Positions 34,196 to 43,517 are shown, numbered from the stretch's first letter. The stretch: 45,301 nt of DNA from Tenacibaculum finnmarkense (GCF_900239185.1 NZ_OENA01000001.1:1-45301); one strand, 5' to 3'. Made by a program: numbers and translations. Notes: generated by a model from the sequence alone, not told the origin.

Positions 34196-35395
34196 ATGAA
34201 TAAAATTCAAAAACATATCGATTTTCATTTGATTGGAATCAGCAATCATCCAACACCAAAATTTAATAATGATGTCTTGAAATTAATTCAAGAATCAACT
34301 GTTTTTTCTGGTGGAAAACGTCATTATCAATTGGTAAAATCATACTTACCAAAAAGTCATACTTGGATTGAAATTTCAGGTAAAATGGATTTTCTTATCA
34401 ATAAATATAAAAAAATTGATACAACAATTGTAGTTTTTGCTTCTGGAGACCCTTTTTTCTATGGATTCGGAAATACGTTACAACGTTTATTACCAAACGC
34501 AAAATTAAAAGCAACGCCTTATTTTAATAGCATTCAATTGTTATGTCATAAAACACAAACAAATTATAATACTTTAAAATCGATATCTGTTCACGGTAGA
34601 GATTGGTCGGCTTTAGATGAAGCTTTAATCAACAGAAATAAATTAATCGGCGTATTAACAGATGCTAAAAAAACACCTTCGGAAATTGCAAAACGTTTGT
34701 TAAAATATGGTTTTTATAATTACACCATAACTGTTGGCGAAGCTTTAGACGGAAATAATGAACATATTGAAACGCTTGATTTAGCAACTTGTACAAAAAA
34801 ATCACATGACAATTTAAATTGTGTTTTATTAAAACAAACAACATCCAAAGAAAAACCTTTTGGAATTGCTGATGATGCTTTTATTCCTTTACCAAATCGG
34901 GCAAATATGATTACCAAAATGCCTATCCGATTAAGTACGATAAACGCTTTACAATTACAAAACAAAACAGTTTTTTGGGATATTGGAGCTTGCACAGGTT
35001 CGGTTGCTATTGAAGCAAAACAACAGTATCCACATTTAAAAATAGTAGCTTTTGAAAAACGAATTGTATGCGAAGGTATAATTCAGCAAAACACCCAACG
35101 CTTCTCTACTCCTGGAATTACTATTATTATTGATGATTTTTTTAACCTCAACTTAGAAGAATTTCCAATTCCAGATGTCGTATTTATTGGCGGACACGGT
35201 GGCAGATTAAACGAATTAATTCATCTAATTCATCAATTAAATCCGAAAGCTAGAATTGTTACCAATGCCGTAAAACAAAACAGTACCAACATATTTATAA
35301 AAGAGCTTACTACATTAAATTACACTATAAACACGAGTGTGATTCAAGTAAACGAGCATAACAAAATTAGCATTCATTCAGCAGAAAAAATATAA
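34196..35395 (+). CDS. cobL: Precorrin-6Y C5,15-methyltransferase (decarboxylating), CbiE-CbiT fusion
   Basis: Residues about 1-215 of 399 are the CbiE methylase ('FHLIGISNHPTPKFNNDVLKLIQ', 'FASGDPFFYGFGNTLQ'). Residues about 222-399 are CbiT, a class-I Rossmann methyltransferase ('ITKMPIRLSTINALQL', 'FWDIGACTGSVAIEAKQ' as the SAM loop). Together they methylate C5 and C15 and decarboxylate the acetate at C12. The fused form equals CobL. It directly abuts bluB and cbiG-cobM, with no spacer on either side. Confidence 0.94.
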   Translation: MNKIQKHIDFHLIGISNHPTPKFNNDVLKLIQESTVFSGGKRHYQLVKSYLPKSHTWIEISGKMDFLINKYKKIDTTIVVFASGDPFFYGFGNTLQRLLPNAKLKATPYFNSIQLLCHKTQTNYNTLKSISVHGRDWSALDEALINRNKLIGVLTDAKKTPSEIAKRLLKYGFYNYTITVGEALDGNNEHIETLDLATCTKKSHDNLNCVLLKQTTSKEKPFGIADDAFIPLPNRANMITKMPIRLSTINALQLQNKTVFWDIGACTGSVAIEAKQQYPHLKIVAFEKRIVCEGIIQQNTQRFSTPGITIIIDDFFNLNLEEFPIPDVVFIGGHGGRLNELIHLIHQLNPKARIVTNAVKQNSTNIFIKELTTLNYTINTSVIQVNEHNKISIHSAEKI

Positions 35396-37237
35396 ATGAA
35401 AAAAATAGCCATTATAGCAGTTACTGAAAAAGGATTAGAAAAAGCCCTTATCATTCAGAAAGAATTTTCAAAATCATTGGTAATAACTACCTTAGAATCT
35501 ACGAACGGAAATGTATCAACTATTACCTCTATTTCTGATTATTTAACCGATAATTTTTCAAAATTAGATGGTATTTGTTTTGTTACAGCATTAGGTATTT
35601 GTGTGCGATTAATTGCACCATATATTCAAGATAAAAATACCGACCCTGCGGTTATTTCTGTGGATGATTTAGGAGTAAACGTACAATCTGTATTAAGCGG
35701 ACACAAAGGAGGTGCTAATAATTTCGCTTTAAAAGTATCGGCTGTTTTAGGAGCGAATCCTGTGATATCAACATCTAGCGATGTGCAAGAAATTTGGGCT
35801 TTAGATACGCTTGGTACTCAATTTGACTGGCAAACAGAAAGTTCTTTATCAATAACTAAAACAATGGCGTTGTTTGTGAATAATAAACCAACCGCTTTAC
35901 TTTTAGATATTAAAGATAAAGGAACACAGCATTTAGAAAAAACAGTTCCTAGTTTTGTGACTGTTTTTTATGATGAAAAAGATATTGACTATACACAATT
36001 TGATTTATTTATTGCAGTTAGTTACAAAATTTACGAAGCAAAAATTGCTAGTTTATTTTTAATTCCAAAGGTACTTTCTGTTGGTTCAGGATGTTCGAAA
36101 GAATTAGATTTCAGTGTTTTTCAAGAAACATTCAAAACTAAATTAGCTAACGAAGGATTGCATTTTTCAGCAATTAAAAACTTTGGTTCTATTGATATAA
36201 AAGCAAATCAACAAGCTTATTTAGATTTTAGCACAAAAAATAACATTCCTTTTAGCACCTTTACTTCGGATGAAATAAATACGATTTCAATACCAAATCC
36301 GAGTGAAATGGTACAATCTAAAATTGGCGTTGCAGGAGTTTCAGAATCTTGTGCAATGTTATTATCTGGAAATAAAGAATTACTTGTTGAAAAACAAAAA
36401 ATTCATATTGAAAACAATGAAAAGTTCACTTTTTCGGTTGCTTTAGATGCAAAATCTGTTCGTAAAACAGCTATTGCAATTATTGGTGCAGGTCCTGGAG
36501 ATGAGGAGTTAATCACCGTAAAAGGAAAAATATATTTAGAAGAAGCTGACTGTGTTTTATATGCAGGAAGTTTAATTCCTGAAGAAATGACCAATTGGTG
36601 TAAAGCAGGCGCTGTAGTTAGAAATTCTGCAATGATGACTTTAGAAGAACAAGTTTCGTTAATGCAAGAACATTATAAAAAAGGAAATTCAATTGTACGT
36701 TTACAATGTGGTGATCCTTCTTTATATGGTGCAATTCAAGAGCAAATGACCATTTTTGATGAGTTAGATATGGAGTATTTTATTGTTCCAGGAATTTCTT
36801 CTTTTAGTGCAGCAGCTGCCGTTTTAAAATCAGAATTTACCATTCCTGAAGTTGTACAATCTATTGTATTAACTCGTGGCGAAGGAAAAACGCCAATGCC
36901 ATCAAAAGAAAGTATTTCGGCATTTGCAGCAACAAATTCAACAATGTGTATCTTTTTAAGTGCAGGAATTGCATCAAAAGTACAAGCGCAATTATTAGAG
37001 CATTTTGATGCCGATACTCCAGTAGCTGTACTATACAGAATCACTTGGAAAGATGAAGAAATTTATCAAGGAAAATTAGAAAACCTTGCCGAAATTGTAA
37101 AAAAGAGTAAAAAAACAAGAACCGTATTAATTGTTGTTGGTAGTGCTATTGGAGCACGTAAAAACAGATCGCAATTATACAATCCTGAATGGAAACATAT
37201 TTTTAGAACTAACAAGAAATTTGTAGTTACTGAGTAA
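35396..37237 (+). CDS. cbiG: Fusion: cobalt-precorrin-5A hydrolase (CbiG) + precorrin-4 C11-methyltransferase (CobM/CbiF)
   Basis: Residues about 1-345 of 613 are CbiG: 'FVTALGICVRLIAPYIQDKNTDPAV', 'VDDLGVNVQSVLSGHKGGAN' and the C-terminal CbiG domain 'VGSGCSKELDF'. CbiG opens the lactone and releases acetaldehyde. Residues about 360-613 are CobM/CbiF ('IIGAGPGDEELITVKGK', 'YAGSLIPEEM', 'RLQCGDPSLYGAIQEQM', 'VPGISSFSAAAAVLKSEFTIPE'). The two steps are consecutive in the early-cobalt route (CbiF makes cobalt-precorrin-5A, CbiG hydrolyses it), so substrate channelling is plausible. The stop is followed by a hairpin at 37253 before cobK. Confidence 0.94.
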   Translation: MKKIAIIAVTEKGLEKALIIQKEFSKSLVITTLESTNGNVSTITSISDYLTDNFSKLDGICFVTALGICVRLIAPYIQDKNTDPAVISVDDLGVNVQSVLSGHKGGANNFALKVSAVLGANPVISTSSDVQEIWALDTLGTQFDWQTESSLSITKTMALFVNNKPTALLLDIKDKGTQHLEKTVPSFVTVFYDEKDIDYTQFDLFIAVSYKIYEAKIASLFLIPKVLSVGSGCSKELDFSVFQETFKTKLANEGLHFSAIKNFGSIDIKANQQAYLDFSTKNNIPFSTFTSDEINTISIPNPSEMVQSKIGVAGVSESCAMLLSGNKELLVEKQKIHIENNEKFTFSVALDAKSVRKTAIAIIGAGPGDEELITVKGKIYLEEADCVLYAGSLIPEEMTNWCKAGAVVRNSAMMTLEEQVSLMQEHYKKGNSIVRLQCGDPSLYGAIQEQMTIFDELDMEYFIVPGISSFSAAAAVLKSEFTIPEVVQSIVLTRGEGKTPMPSKESISAFAATNSTMCIFLSAGIASKVQAQLLEHFDADTPVAVLYRITWKDEEIYQGKLENLAEIVKKSKKTRTVLIVVGSAIGARKNRSQLYNPEWKHIFRTNKKFVVTE

Positions 37238-37252
37238 TAGTATTTAGTTTTA

Positions 37253-37283
37253 GACCTCACAAGTTTTAAAAACCTGTGAGGTC
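37253..37283 (+). repeat. GACCTCACA...TGTGAGGTC hairpin inside the operon
   Basis: A 15-bp inverted repeat (GACCTCACAAGTTTT / AAAACCTGTGAGGTC) with one mismatch, in the 71-base gap between cbiG-cobM and cobK, the only sizeable gap in the operon core. It could be a dispersed flavobacterial palindrome or a partial terminator that lowers distal expression. The TTTAAAAT after it is a weak T-run. Confidence 0.6.
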
Positions 37284-37308
37284 TTTAAAATAAAAATAAA
37301 TAAGAAAA

Positions 37309-38070
37309 ATGATACTTGTATTTGGAGGAACAACAGAAGGTAAAAAAGTAGCAGTCTTGCTTCAAAGCGAAGCTATGCCTTTTGTGTATTCAACAAAAAC
37401 AAGTATCTCTTTTGATGAAACAGAAATTGCGAGTTACCGATATGGTGCGTTAACTGAAAAAGATTTAGAAAATTATCTAATCAAAAATAAAATTCAGACG
37501 ATTATAAATGCCTCGCATCCTTTTGCAGAAATTTTACACAAAACTATTGCAAAAGTTGCCGAAAAATTACAAATTCCTGTAATACGTTTTGGACGAAAAC
37601 TACTTTCTAAAACCATAAATTCATCCGTATTTTATGTAAATAATTATACCGATGCTTTAAATTTATTATCATCAGAAAAAATAGTATTGGCATTAACAGG
37701 TGTACAATCTATCAAAATATTAAAACCTTGGTGGCTAAAAAACACGACTTATTTTAGAATATTAAACAGACCCGAATCTTTAGCGATTGCATCTGAAAGT
37801 AATTTTCCTGAAAATCAATTAATTTTAGAATTTCCTTCTTCGGATTTAGATAAAGAAATTTCGATTATCAAAGAAAAAAATATTGATATCATTTTAACTA
37901 AAGAAACAGGTAACAGCGGTTTTTTAAACACTAAAATTCAAGCAGCTTTAAAAACTGACACACAAATAATAATTATCAAACAACCCAAAATTCCGAAGTA
38001 TTTTAAAATGGTTTTTAATGAAAATGAGCTAATTAGCGAATTATCTACTCTAAAAAATTCAAAAACATGA
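37309..38070 (+). CDS. cobK: Precorrin-6A reductase CobK/CbiJ
   Basis: This 253-residue NAD(P)H-dependent reductase of the CobK/CbiJ family has 'ILVFGGTTEGKKVAVLL' at the N-terminus, 'TIINASHPFAEILHKTIAKVAEKLQIPVIRFGR' in the middle and 'DIILTKETGNSGF' near the C-terminus. It reduces the C18-C19 double bond of (cobalt-)precorrin-6A. It overlaps cbiD by 4 bases. Confidence 0.94.
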   Translation: MILVFGGTTEGKKVAVLLQSEAMPFVYSTKTSISFDETEIASYRYGALTEKDLENYLIKNKIQTIINASHPFAEILHKTIAKVAEKLQIPVIRFGRKLLSKTINSSVFYVNNYTDALNLLSSEKIVLALTGVQSIKILKPWWLKNTTYFRILNRPESLAIASESNFPENQLILEFPSSDLDKEISIIKEKNIDIILTKETGNSGFLNTKIQAALKTDTQIIIIKQPKIPKYFKMVFNENELISELSTLKNSKT

Positions 38071-39158
38071 GTTTAAGAGAAATTCCAAAAGGACCTTTAC
38101 GGGATGGTTTCACTACAGGAACTTGTGCTACTGCTTCGGCAAAATCAGGATTGATGGCAATTATTCATCAGAAAAAAAATGCTACCGTAAAAGTTCATTT
38201 ACCTATTGATAAAATAATCGAGATTCCAATTCATCATTGTGAATTTACGCAAGACACCGCTAAATGTTCGGTTATTAAAGATGCAGGAGATGACCCTGAT
38301 GTTACAAACGGGGCTGAAATAGGTTGTATTTTAAGATTAACGCAGCAAAAAGGTATTCAGTTTTTTGCTGGTGAAGGCGTTGGAACAGTTACGCTTAAAG
38401 GTTTAGAATTAGCAATTGGCGAACCTGCTATAAATCCTGTTCCTAGAAAAATGATAAGCAGTGCAATTCAAAAATTATTACATGAGTACGATTTAGAATG
38501 CGGTGTATCGGTTACTGTTTATGTTACCGACGGAAAAAAATTAGCAAAACGAACGCTTAATGAACGCGTTGGAATTATGAATGGCATTTCTATTTTAGGA
38601 ACAACAGGAATTGTAAAACCATATTCATCATCCTCCTATATTGCAAGTATTGAACAAGGTATTGATGTTGCAATTGCAAATAATATTACAGAATTAGTTA
38701 TTAATTCTGGCGCAAGAAGTGAAAAATTTTTATCAGATAAATTTAGCCATTTACCTGAATATGCTTTTATTCATTATGGAAATTGGATTGGTGAAACACT
38801 TGCGAAAGTAAACACATGTGCTATAAAAAAAGTAAGCATTGGAATTATGCTTGGTAAGGCTGTAAAATTAGCTGGTGGAATTACAGATACACACAGTTGC
38901 GTATCGAGTTGGAACAAAGATTTTGTTGTTGAATTAGCACAACAAGTTGGTTTTTATGATGCTGATAAAATCAAAGAATTAAACATGGCTGGGCGATTAA
39001 TTGAACTGTTTGAATTTGAACAAAATTCGCCATTTTTTCAATTATTATTAGCCCATTGTTACCAGCACACACATACAAAAATGAAACAGGTAGACTTAAA
39101 TATTTACCTAATTCATAAAAACGGAACACTTATTAAATACATTAAAAACACATTATAA
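38067..39158 (+). CDS. cbiD: Cobalt-precorrin-5B C1-methyltransferase CbiD
   Basis: This 363-residue enzyme is specific to the early-cobalt (anaerobic-type) pathway. 'LRDGFTTGTCATASAKSGLMAI' at the N-terminus and 'GDDPDVTNGAEIGC' are diagnostic, with 'GEGVGTVTLKGLELAIGEPAINPVPRKMI' and 'SIGIMLGKAVKLAGGITDTHS' further on. It methylates C1 after CbiG. The CobF of the aerobic pathway is absent from the window. The next gene starts 1 base after its stop. Confidence 0.95.
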   Translation: MSLREIPKGPLRDGFTTGTCATASAKSGLMAIIHQKKNATVKVHLPIDKIIEIPIHHCEFTQDTAKCSVIKDAGDDPDVTNGAEIGCILRLTQQKGIQFFAGEGVGTVTLKGLELAIGEPAINPVPRKMISSAIQKLLHEYDLECGVSVTVYVTDGKKLAKRTLNERVGIMNGISILGTTGIVKPYSSSSYIASIEQGIDVAIANNITELVINSGARSEKFLSDKFSHLPEYAFIHYGNWIGETLAKVNTCAIKKVSIGIMLGKAVKLAGGITDTHSCVSSWNKDFVVELAQQVGFYDADKIKELNMAGRLIELFEFEQNSPFFQLLLAHCYQHTHTKMKQVDLNIYLIHKNGTLIKYIKNTL

Positions 39159-39159
39159 A

Positions 39160-39876
39160 ATGACAATAGTATCATTAGTTAGACCTTTAATGGCAGGGAT
39201 TTTACATTCTTTTGAACCCGACCATGTAACCGCAGTTTCTGTTTTAGCTACTGAAAATGCTATCAATAAACAAAAAGTGAGTTTTAAAACGGTTTTTAAA
39301 GCATCGCAATGGGCGTTTGGGCATTCTGTAACGTTATTGCTTTTCGGAGGAGTTGCGTTATTATTCAAAAGTATGGCAACTTTATTTATCAATGATCTTT
39401 CTTTTTACGCCGAACTTGCCGTTGGTCCTATTATGATTTGGCTAGGAATTGTAGCTATCAAAAGAAATCATCAAATAAATGAAATGGTAAAAGATCATAA
39501 AAAAATTGAAGCACACGAACATGATCTTTCTAATCCGATACATTTACACGGAACTAAAGGCGAAGAAATTGCCGTAAATCCGATGAATAAATCATTTTGG
39601 ATTGGAATGTTACACGGTTTAGCAGGTACAGGTGGCGCTTTAACATCGGCCTTAGTTTTAAGTAGTACTACCATAGGAGAAGCACTTCTTATACTTGCCG
39701 TAGAATCAGTAGGAATTATTGTAGCAATGGGTGTTTATAGTTATGTTTTAATTTATGTAATGAGCCGTTTTTTAGAGCGAAACCTAGCTATTTTTAAATG
39801 GATGAACGGAGTTGCAGGAGTTGCATCGGCAATTATTGGATTTGTTTGGTTGTATAATTGTATTTCTGCATTATAA
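39160..39876 (+). CDS. NiCoT/UreH-like nickel-cobalt transporter, probably cobalt
   Basis: This 238-residue inner-membrane protein has about six hydrophobic segments. The first helix carries the NiCoT signature HX4DH as 'HSFEPDHV' (H16, D21, H22). A second family stretch is 'MLHGLAGTGGALTSALVL'. Between them lies a histidine-rich cytoplasmic loop ('HKKIEAHEHDLSNPIHLHG'). It is shorter than classic eight-helix NiCoTs and closer in size to UreH/HupE-like members. The position inside the B12 operon between cbiD and the ChlI-ChlD gene supports Co2+ as substrate (inference). It overlaps the next gene by one base (TAATG). Confidence 0.88.
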   Translation: MTIVSLVRPLMAGILHSFEPDHVTAVSVLATENAINKQKVSFKTVFKASQWAFGHSVTLLLFGGVALLFKSMATLFINDLSFYAELAVGPIMIWLGIVAIKRNHQINEMVKDHKKIEAHEHDLSNPIHLHGTKGEEIAVNPMNKSFWIGMLHGLAGTGGALTSALVLSSTTIGEALLILAVESVGIIVAMGVYSYVLIYVMSRFLERNLAIFKWMNGVAGVASAIIGFVWLYNCISAL

Positions 39877-41573
39877 TGGAAAATAAAAAACAGCAGTACT
39901 TCCCTTTTTCGGCAATCGTTGGGCAAGATAATTTTAAGTTAGCTTTAATTTTAAATTTAGTCGATCCGCTTATTGGCGGCGTATTAGCAATCGGCGATAA
40001 AGGAACAGGAAAAACTACTTTAATACGGTCGTTAACCAGCCTAATGGGCAATCAACAAAAACAGCCTTTTGTTAATTTACCAATTGGTGTTTCTGAAGAT
40101 AGACTTCTTGGAAGTATCGATTTAGAGCAATTGATAAATGCTAAAAAAGAAGTGGTTAACCTCGGATTAATGGCACAGGCACATCAAGGTATTTTATATG
40201 TTGATGAAGTTAATCTATTACAAGATTATTTAACTGATATTTTATTAGATGCTTCGGCTTCTGGAAATTATTATTTAGAAAGAGAAGGAATTTCTCGTCA
40301 TTTTAAAAGTAGATTTTGCTTAGTCGGTTCTATGAATCCTGAGGAAGGAAATTTAAGACCGCAACTAAAAGATCGTTTTGGTTTAAGTGTAAACGTTACA
40401 ACTCCTACGGATGTAAAAATCCGTCAAAAAATAATAAAGCAACGTTTTTTGTTTGATGATGCGCCTATCCCTTTTATCGATGCTTATAAAAGTAAAGATG
40501 CTACTATCGCTAAACAAATAACTAAGGCAAAAGAGGTTTTATTATCGATAAAAATAACTGATAAAATTATTGAATATTGTAGCGAATTAGCCGTTTTAAA
40601 TCAAGTAGAAGGACTTCGTGCCGATATTTTATTAGTAAAAACTGCCAGAGCTTTTTCGGCTTATAAAAATGCTACTGAAATCACAAAAAAAGACGTAGAT
40701 ACTATTGCCGATTTTGTTTTAAATCATCGAAGTTTAAACCCGAATCAAAATCAGCAAAACCAAGCTCCTGAAAGTAAATCTCCAGAAAATAAAAATGAAA
40801 AACCTCTTGAAAATCCTTCTGAAACAAACCCTTCTGAAACAAATCCATCAAAAGACACATCAAAAGGCATATCAGAAGAAGAAATAATTTCATTTTTAAT
40901 TCCAAATAATAAATTTCAGAAACAAAAAAACAGCACTAAAAACATCCAAGAAAATGGTATTAATTCAATTAAAAATTCAGCAGGAAATAGTATAATTACT
41001 GATACAAAAAAAACAGTTGGGCAGTATTTAGCTACCGATAAATTCGATTTAAAAACCAAACGAAAAAGTACACTTTTAAAACAGCATCATATTTTTTTAA
41101 TAGATTCTAGCGGTTCTATGTTAAAAAATCAAATTATTGCGTATGCAAAAGGAAGTGTACATAAAATAGCCGAAAACTCTAAAAATCAAAACACACAATT
41201 TTCTATTATTTCATTATTTGATGGAGATGCGCAATTAATTTTAAATCAAACTGCTGTTTTAGCTGATGTTGAAATAGCGTTAAAAAATCTTAAAACAGGC
41301 GGAAAAACAAATTTAAGTGCAGGTTTTAAATTGATAAAAAGAAATTGTGCTACTATCGATTTTAATCACAATCTTCATATTATTACTGATGGAAAATTAA
41401 ACGCAGAAAATAATTTAGAAGATACCGTATTATCTTTTCAAACGTATTGCAAAGGAATTGATAAAACACAAATTATTGATGCCGAAAAAGGAATTGTAAA
41501 AATTGGAGAAGCCAAAGAACTTGCAAACAGCATTCATGCCAATTATGAAATTTTAATTACTGAAAACCTATAA
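39876..41573 (+). CDS. ChlI-ChlD type AAA+/VWA chelatase subunit (fused)
   Basis: This 565-residue protein has a ChlI/BchI-like AAA+ ATPase with Walker A 'IGDKGTGKTTLIRSL', 'LPIGVSEDRLLGSIDLE', Walker B 'ILYVDEVNLL' and 'LVGSMNPEEGNLRPQLKDRFGL'. An Asn/Ser/Pro-rich linker with short repeats ('ENPSETNPSETNPS') follows. The C-terminal VWA domain has an intact MIDAS: 'LIDSSGSM' (DxSxS), the Thr in 'GGKTNLSAGF' and the Asp in 'IITDGK'. Such proteins power Mg-chelatase (ChlH) or cobaltochelatase (CobN). Neither large subunit is in the window, and CbiX already inserts cobalt. The start is the ATG at 39876, overlapping the upstream stop, not the Met 18 bases before it. Confidence 0.9.
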   Translation: MENKKQQYFPFSAIVGQDNFKLALILNLVDPLIGGVLAIGDKGTGKTTLIRSLTSLMGNQQKQPFVNLPIGVSEDRLLGSIDLEQLINAKKEVVNLGLMAQAHQGILYVDEVNLLQDYLTDILLDASASGNYYLEREGISRHFKSRFCLVGSMNPEEGNLRPQLKDRFGLSVNVTTPTDVKIRQKIIKQRFLFDDAPIPFIDAYKSKDATIAKQITKAKEVLLSIKITDKIIEYCSELAVLNQVEGLRADILLVKTARAFSAYKNATEITKKDVDTIADFVLNHRSLNPNQNQQNQAPESKSPENKNEKPLENPSETNPSETNPSKDTSKGISEEEIISFLIPNNKFQKQKNSTKNIQENGINSIKNSAGNSIITDTKKTVGQYLATDKFDLKTKRKSTLLKQHHIFLIDSSGSMLKNQIIAYAKGSVHKIAENSKNQNTQFSIISLFDGDAQLILNQTAVLADVEIALKNLKTGGKTNLSAGFKLIKRNCATIDFNHNLHIITDGKLNAENNLEDTVLSFQTYCKGIDKTQIIDAEKGIVKIGEAKELANSIHANYEILITENL

Positions 41574-41583
41574 ATTTTATTTT

Positions 41584-42900
41584 TTGACCAAACAACTCAT
41601 CATATCAGCCCCGAGTAGTAATGCAGGTAAAACAACACTTACCTTAGGATTATTGCGTTTATTCAAACGAAAAAATTACGCTGTACAACCTTTTAAAGTT
41701 GGTCCAGATTATATCGACCCGAAATTTCATCAATTAGCTTGTAGCAACGTTGGTGTGAATCTCGATTTATTTATGATGCCTCAAAATGACATAAATAACA
41801 ACTTACATTTTTACGGAAAAGATGCAGAAATTAACTGTATCGAAGGTGTTATGGGTTTATTTGATGGCGCAAAAAAAGACCAAGGAAGTACCGCCGAAAT
41901 GGCTAAAAAACTAAAAACACCCGTTTTAATGGTGATTGATGCCAAAGCTGTTGCGTATTCTGTTGCGCCACTTATTCAGGGTTTTGTAAACTTTGATAAA
42001 GAAATTCAAATAATGGGCGTTGTTTTTAATCGTGTTGGTTCTGAAAGACATTATAAAATGTTAAAAGAAGCTTGTGACGATATTGGCGTACACTGTTTTG
42101 GTTATTTATCGAACTTAAAAAACATTGAAATTCCTTCGAGGCATTTAGGATTGAATATTCAAGAAATTGAAAAATTTGATACTGTTATCAATCAAATTGC
42201 TGATGAGCTAGAAAAAACAATCGATTGGAAAGCTATTTTAGAAGCATCCAAAGAAATTAAACCAATAAGTGTTTCATCAGAAAAAATAATTCAGCCTAAA
42301 AAAATAAAATTTGCAGTAGCTAAAGACGAAGCTTTTAATTTTATGTATCCTCAAAGTATTTCGGCGATGGAAGCATTAGGAACTGTTGAATTTTTCAGTC
42401 CTATAAAAGATGCTGAAATTCCTGATTGTGATTTTATATATTTTGCTGGAGGGTATCCTGAATCGTATTTAAAAGAATTATCGAGTAACACGAAAATGCT
42501 TGCTAGTATTCAAAAATTCGCAGAAAATAACGGGCAAATTTATGCCGAATGTGGCGGAATGATGTATTTAGGAAAAACGATTATATCAGAAAATAAGACC
42601 GCTTTTAAAATGGTAGGGGTTTTTGATTTTGAAGCTACAATTGCTGATAAAAAATTGCATTTAGGATATCGAACTTCTAAAATTAACGAGCATATTTTTA
42701 AAGGACACGAATTTCATTATTCAAGCTTAGTAAATGATAACGAAACATCTATTAACGCAACAATTACAAACGCCAGAGATGGTAATACTACTACTAAAAT
42801 TTATAAAAAAAATAAGGTAATGGCTTCTTATGTACATCATTATTTTGGTACATCAGAACTGCTTTTACAATTGATTAACGAAATAAATACTACTATATGA
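41584..42900 (+). CDS. cobB: Cobyrinic acid a,c-diamide synthase
   Basis: This 438-residue CobB/CbiA amidates the a and c acetate side chains using ATP and glutamine. The P-loop 'SAPSSNAGKTTLTLGLLRLF' and 'VQPFKVGPDYIDPKFH' mark the synthetase, and 'GGYPESYLKEL' with 'YAECGGMMYLGK' (nucleophile Cys) the glutaminase. The start appears to be TTG at 41584. No ATG or GTG lies between the previous stop and the P-loop, and the family begins only a few residues before this motif. It follows the ChlI-ChlD gene by 10 bases and overlaps the adenosyltransferase by 4. Confidence 0.95.
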   Translation: MTKQLIISAPSSNAGKTTLTLGLLRLFKRKNYAVQPFKVGPDYIDPKFHQLACSNVGVNLDLFMMPQNDINNNLHFYGKDAEINCIEGVMGLFDGAKKDQGSTAEMAKKLKTPVLMVIDAKAVAYSVAPLIQGFVNFDKEIQIMGVVFNRVGSERHYKMLKEACDDIGVHCFGYLSNLKNIEIPSRHLGLNIQEIEKFDTVINQIADELEKTIDWKAILEASKEIKPISVSSEKIIQPKKIKFAVAKDEAFNFMYPQSISAMEALGTVEFFSPIKDAEIPDCDFIYFAGGYPESYLKELSSNTKMLASIQKFAENNGQIYAECGGMMYLGKTIISENKTAFKMVGVFDFEATIADKKLHLGYRTSKINEHIFKGHEFHYSSLVNDNETSINATITNARDGNTTTKIYKKNKVMASYVHHYFGTSELLLQLINEINTTI

Positions 42901-43487
42901 AAATTTACACAAGAAAAGGAGACAAAGGTACAACTGGCGTTTTTGGAGGAAAAAGAGAGTTTAAAAACTCGGCACGAATTGAATGTATCGGAACTTTAGA
43001 CGAAGTAAATTCGACCATAGGATTGATGCGCTCTAAACTAGGAAACGACCACGAATGGCAACCAAATTTACACCGTATTCAAAAAGATATGATGAATATG
43101 ATGTCGCATTTGGCACGTCCGTCAGATTCTAAAAAAGTTAATCCAAATCCTGAGCCTAAAGATGGCGCAGATTTCTGTGAAGTTTGGATGGATGAAATGG
43201 AAGATAATATAAGTTCTCCTTCTGATTACTTTTTATTACCTGGAGGAAATGAAATATCGGCACTTTGCCACGTTTGTAGAACACAAATGAGAAGAGGTGA
43301 ACGACAATTAGTGACCTTAATGCAAGAAGATCCTGAATGTGTACACGATTATATTATGAGTTACGTAAACAGAATGTCTGATTTATTTTTCACCATGGCA
43401 AGAGCAGAAATGGACAAACATGGAGTTGCTGAAGAAAAATGGAATTTATTTTTATACAAAAGAAAAAAGAAAGCAGTGACTAAATAA
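42897..43487 (+). CDS. pduO: PduO-type cob(I)alamin/cob(I)yrinate adenosyltransferase
   Basis: This 196-residue ATP:corrinoid adenosyltransferase of the PduO family has the N-terminal ATP loop 'YTRKGDKGTTGVFGGK', 'ECIGTLDEVNSTIGLMRS' and the helix 'SALCHVCRTQMRRGERQL' with 'YVNRMSDLFFTMAR'. It forms the Co-C bond to make adenosylated corrinoid before amidation by CobQ. It overlaps cobB by 4 bases and closes the tight part of the operon. The next 194 bases contain a palindromic repeat. Confidence 0.93.
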   Translation: MKIYTRKGDKGTTGVFGGKREFKNSARIECIGTLDEVNSTIGLMRSKLGNDHEWQPNLHRIQKDMMNMMSHLARPSDSKKVNPNPEPKDGADFCEVWMDEMEDNISSPSDYFLLPGGNEISALCHVCRTQMRRGERQLVTLMQEDPECVHDYIMSYVNRMSDLFFTMARAEMDKHGVAEEKWNLFLYKRKKKAVTK

Positions 43488-43517
43488 GTTGATTTTTTCT
43501 GATAAATTATTTAACAC

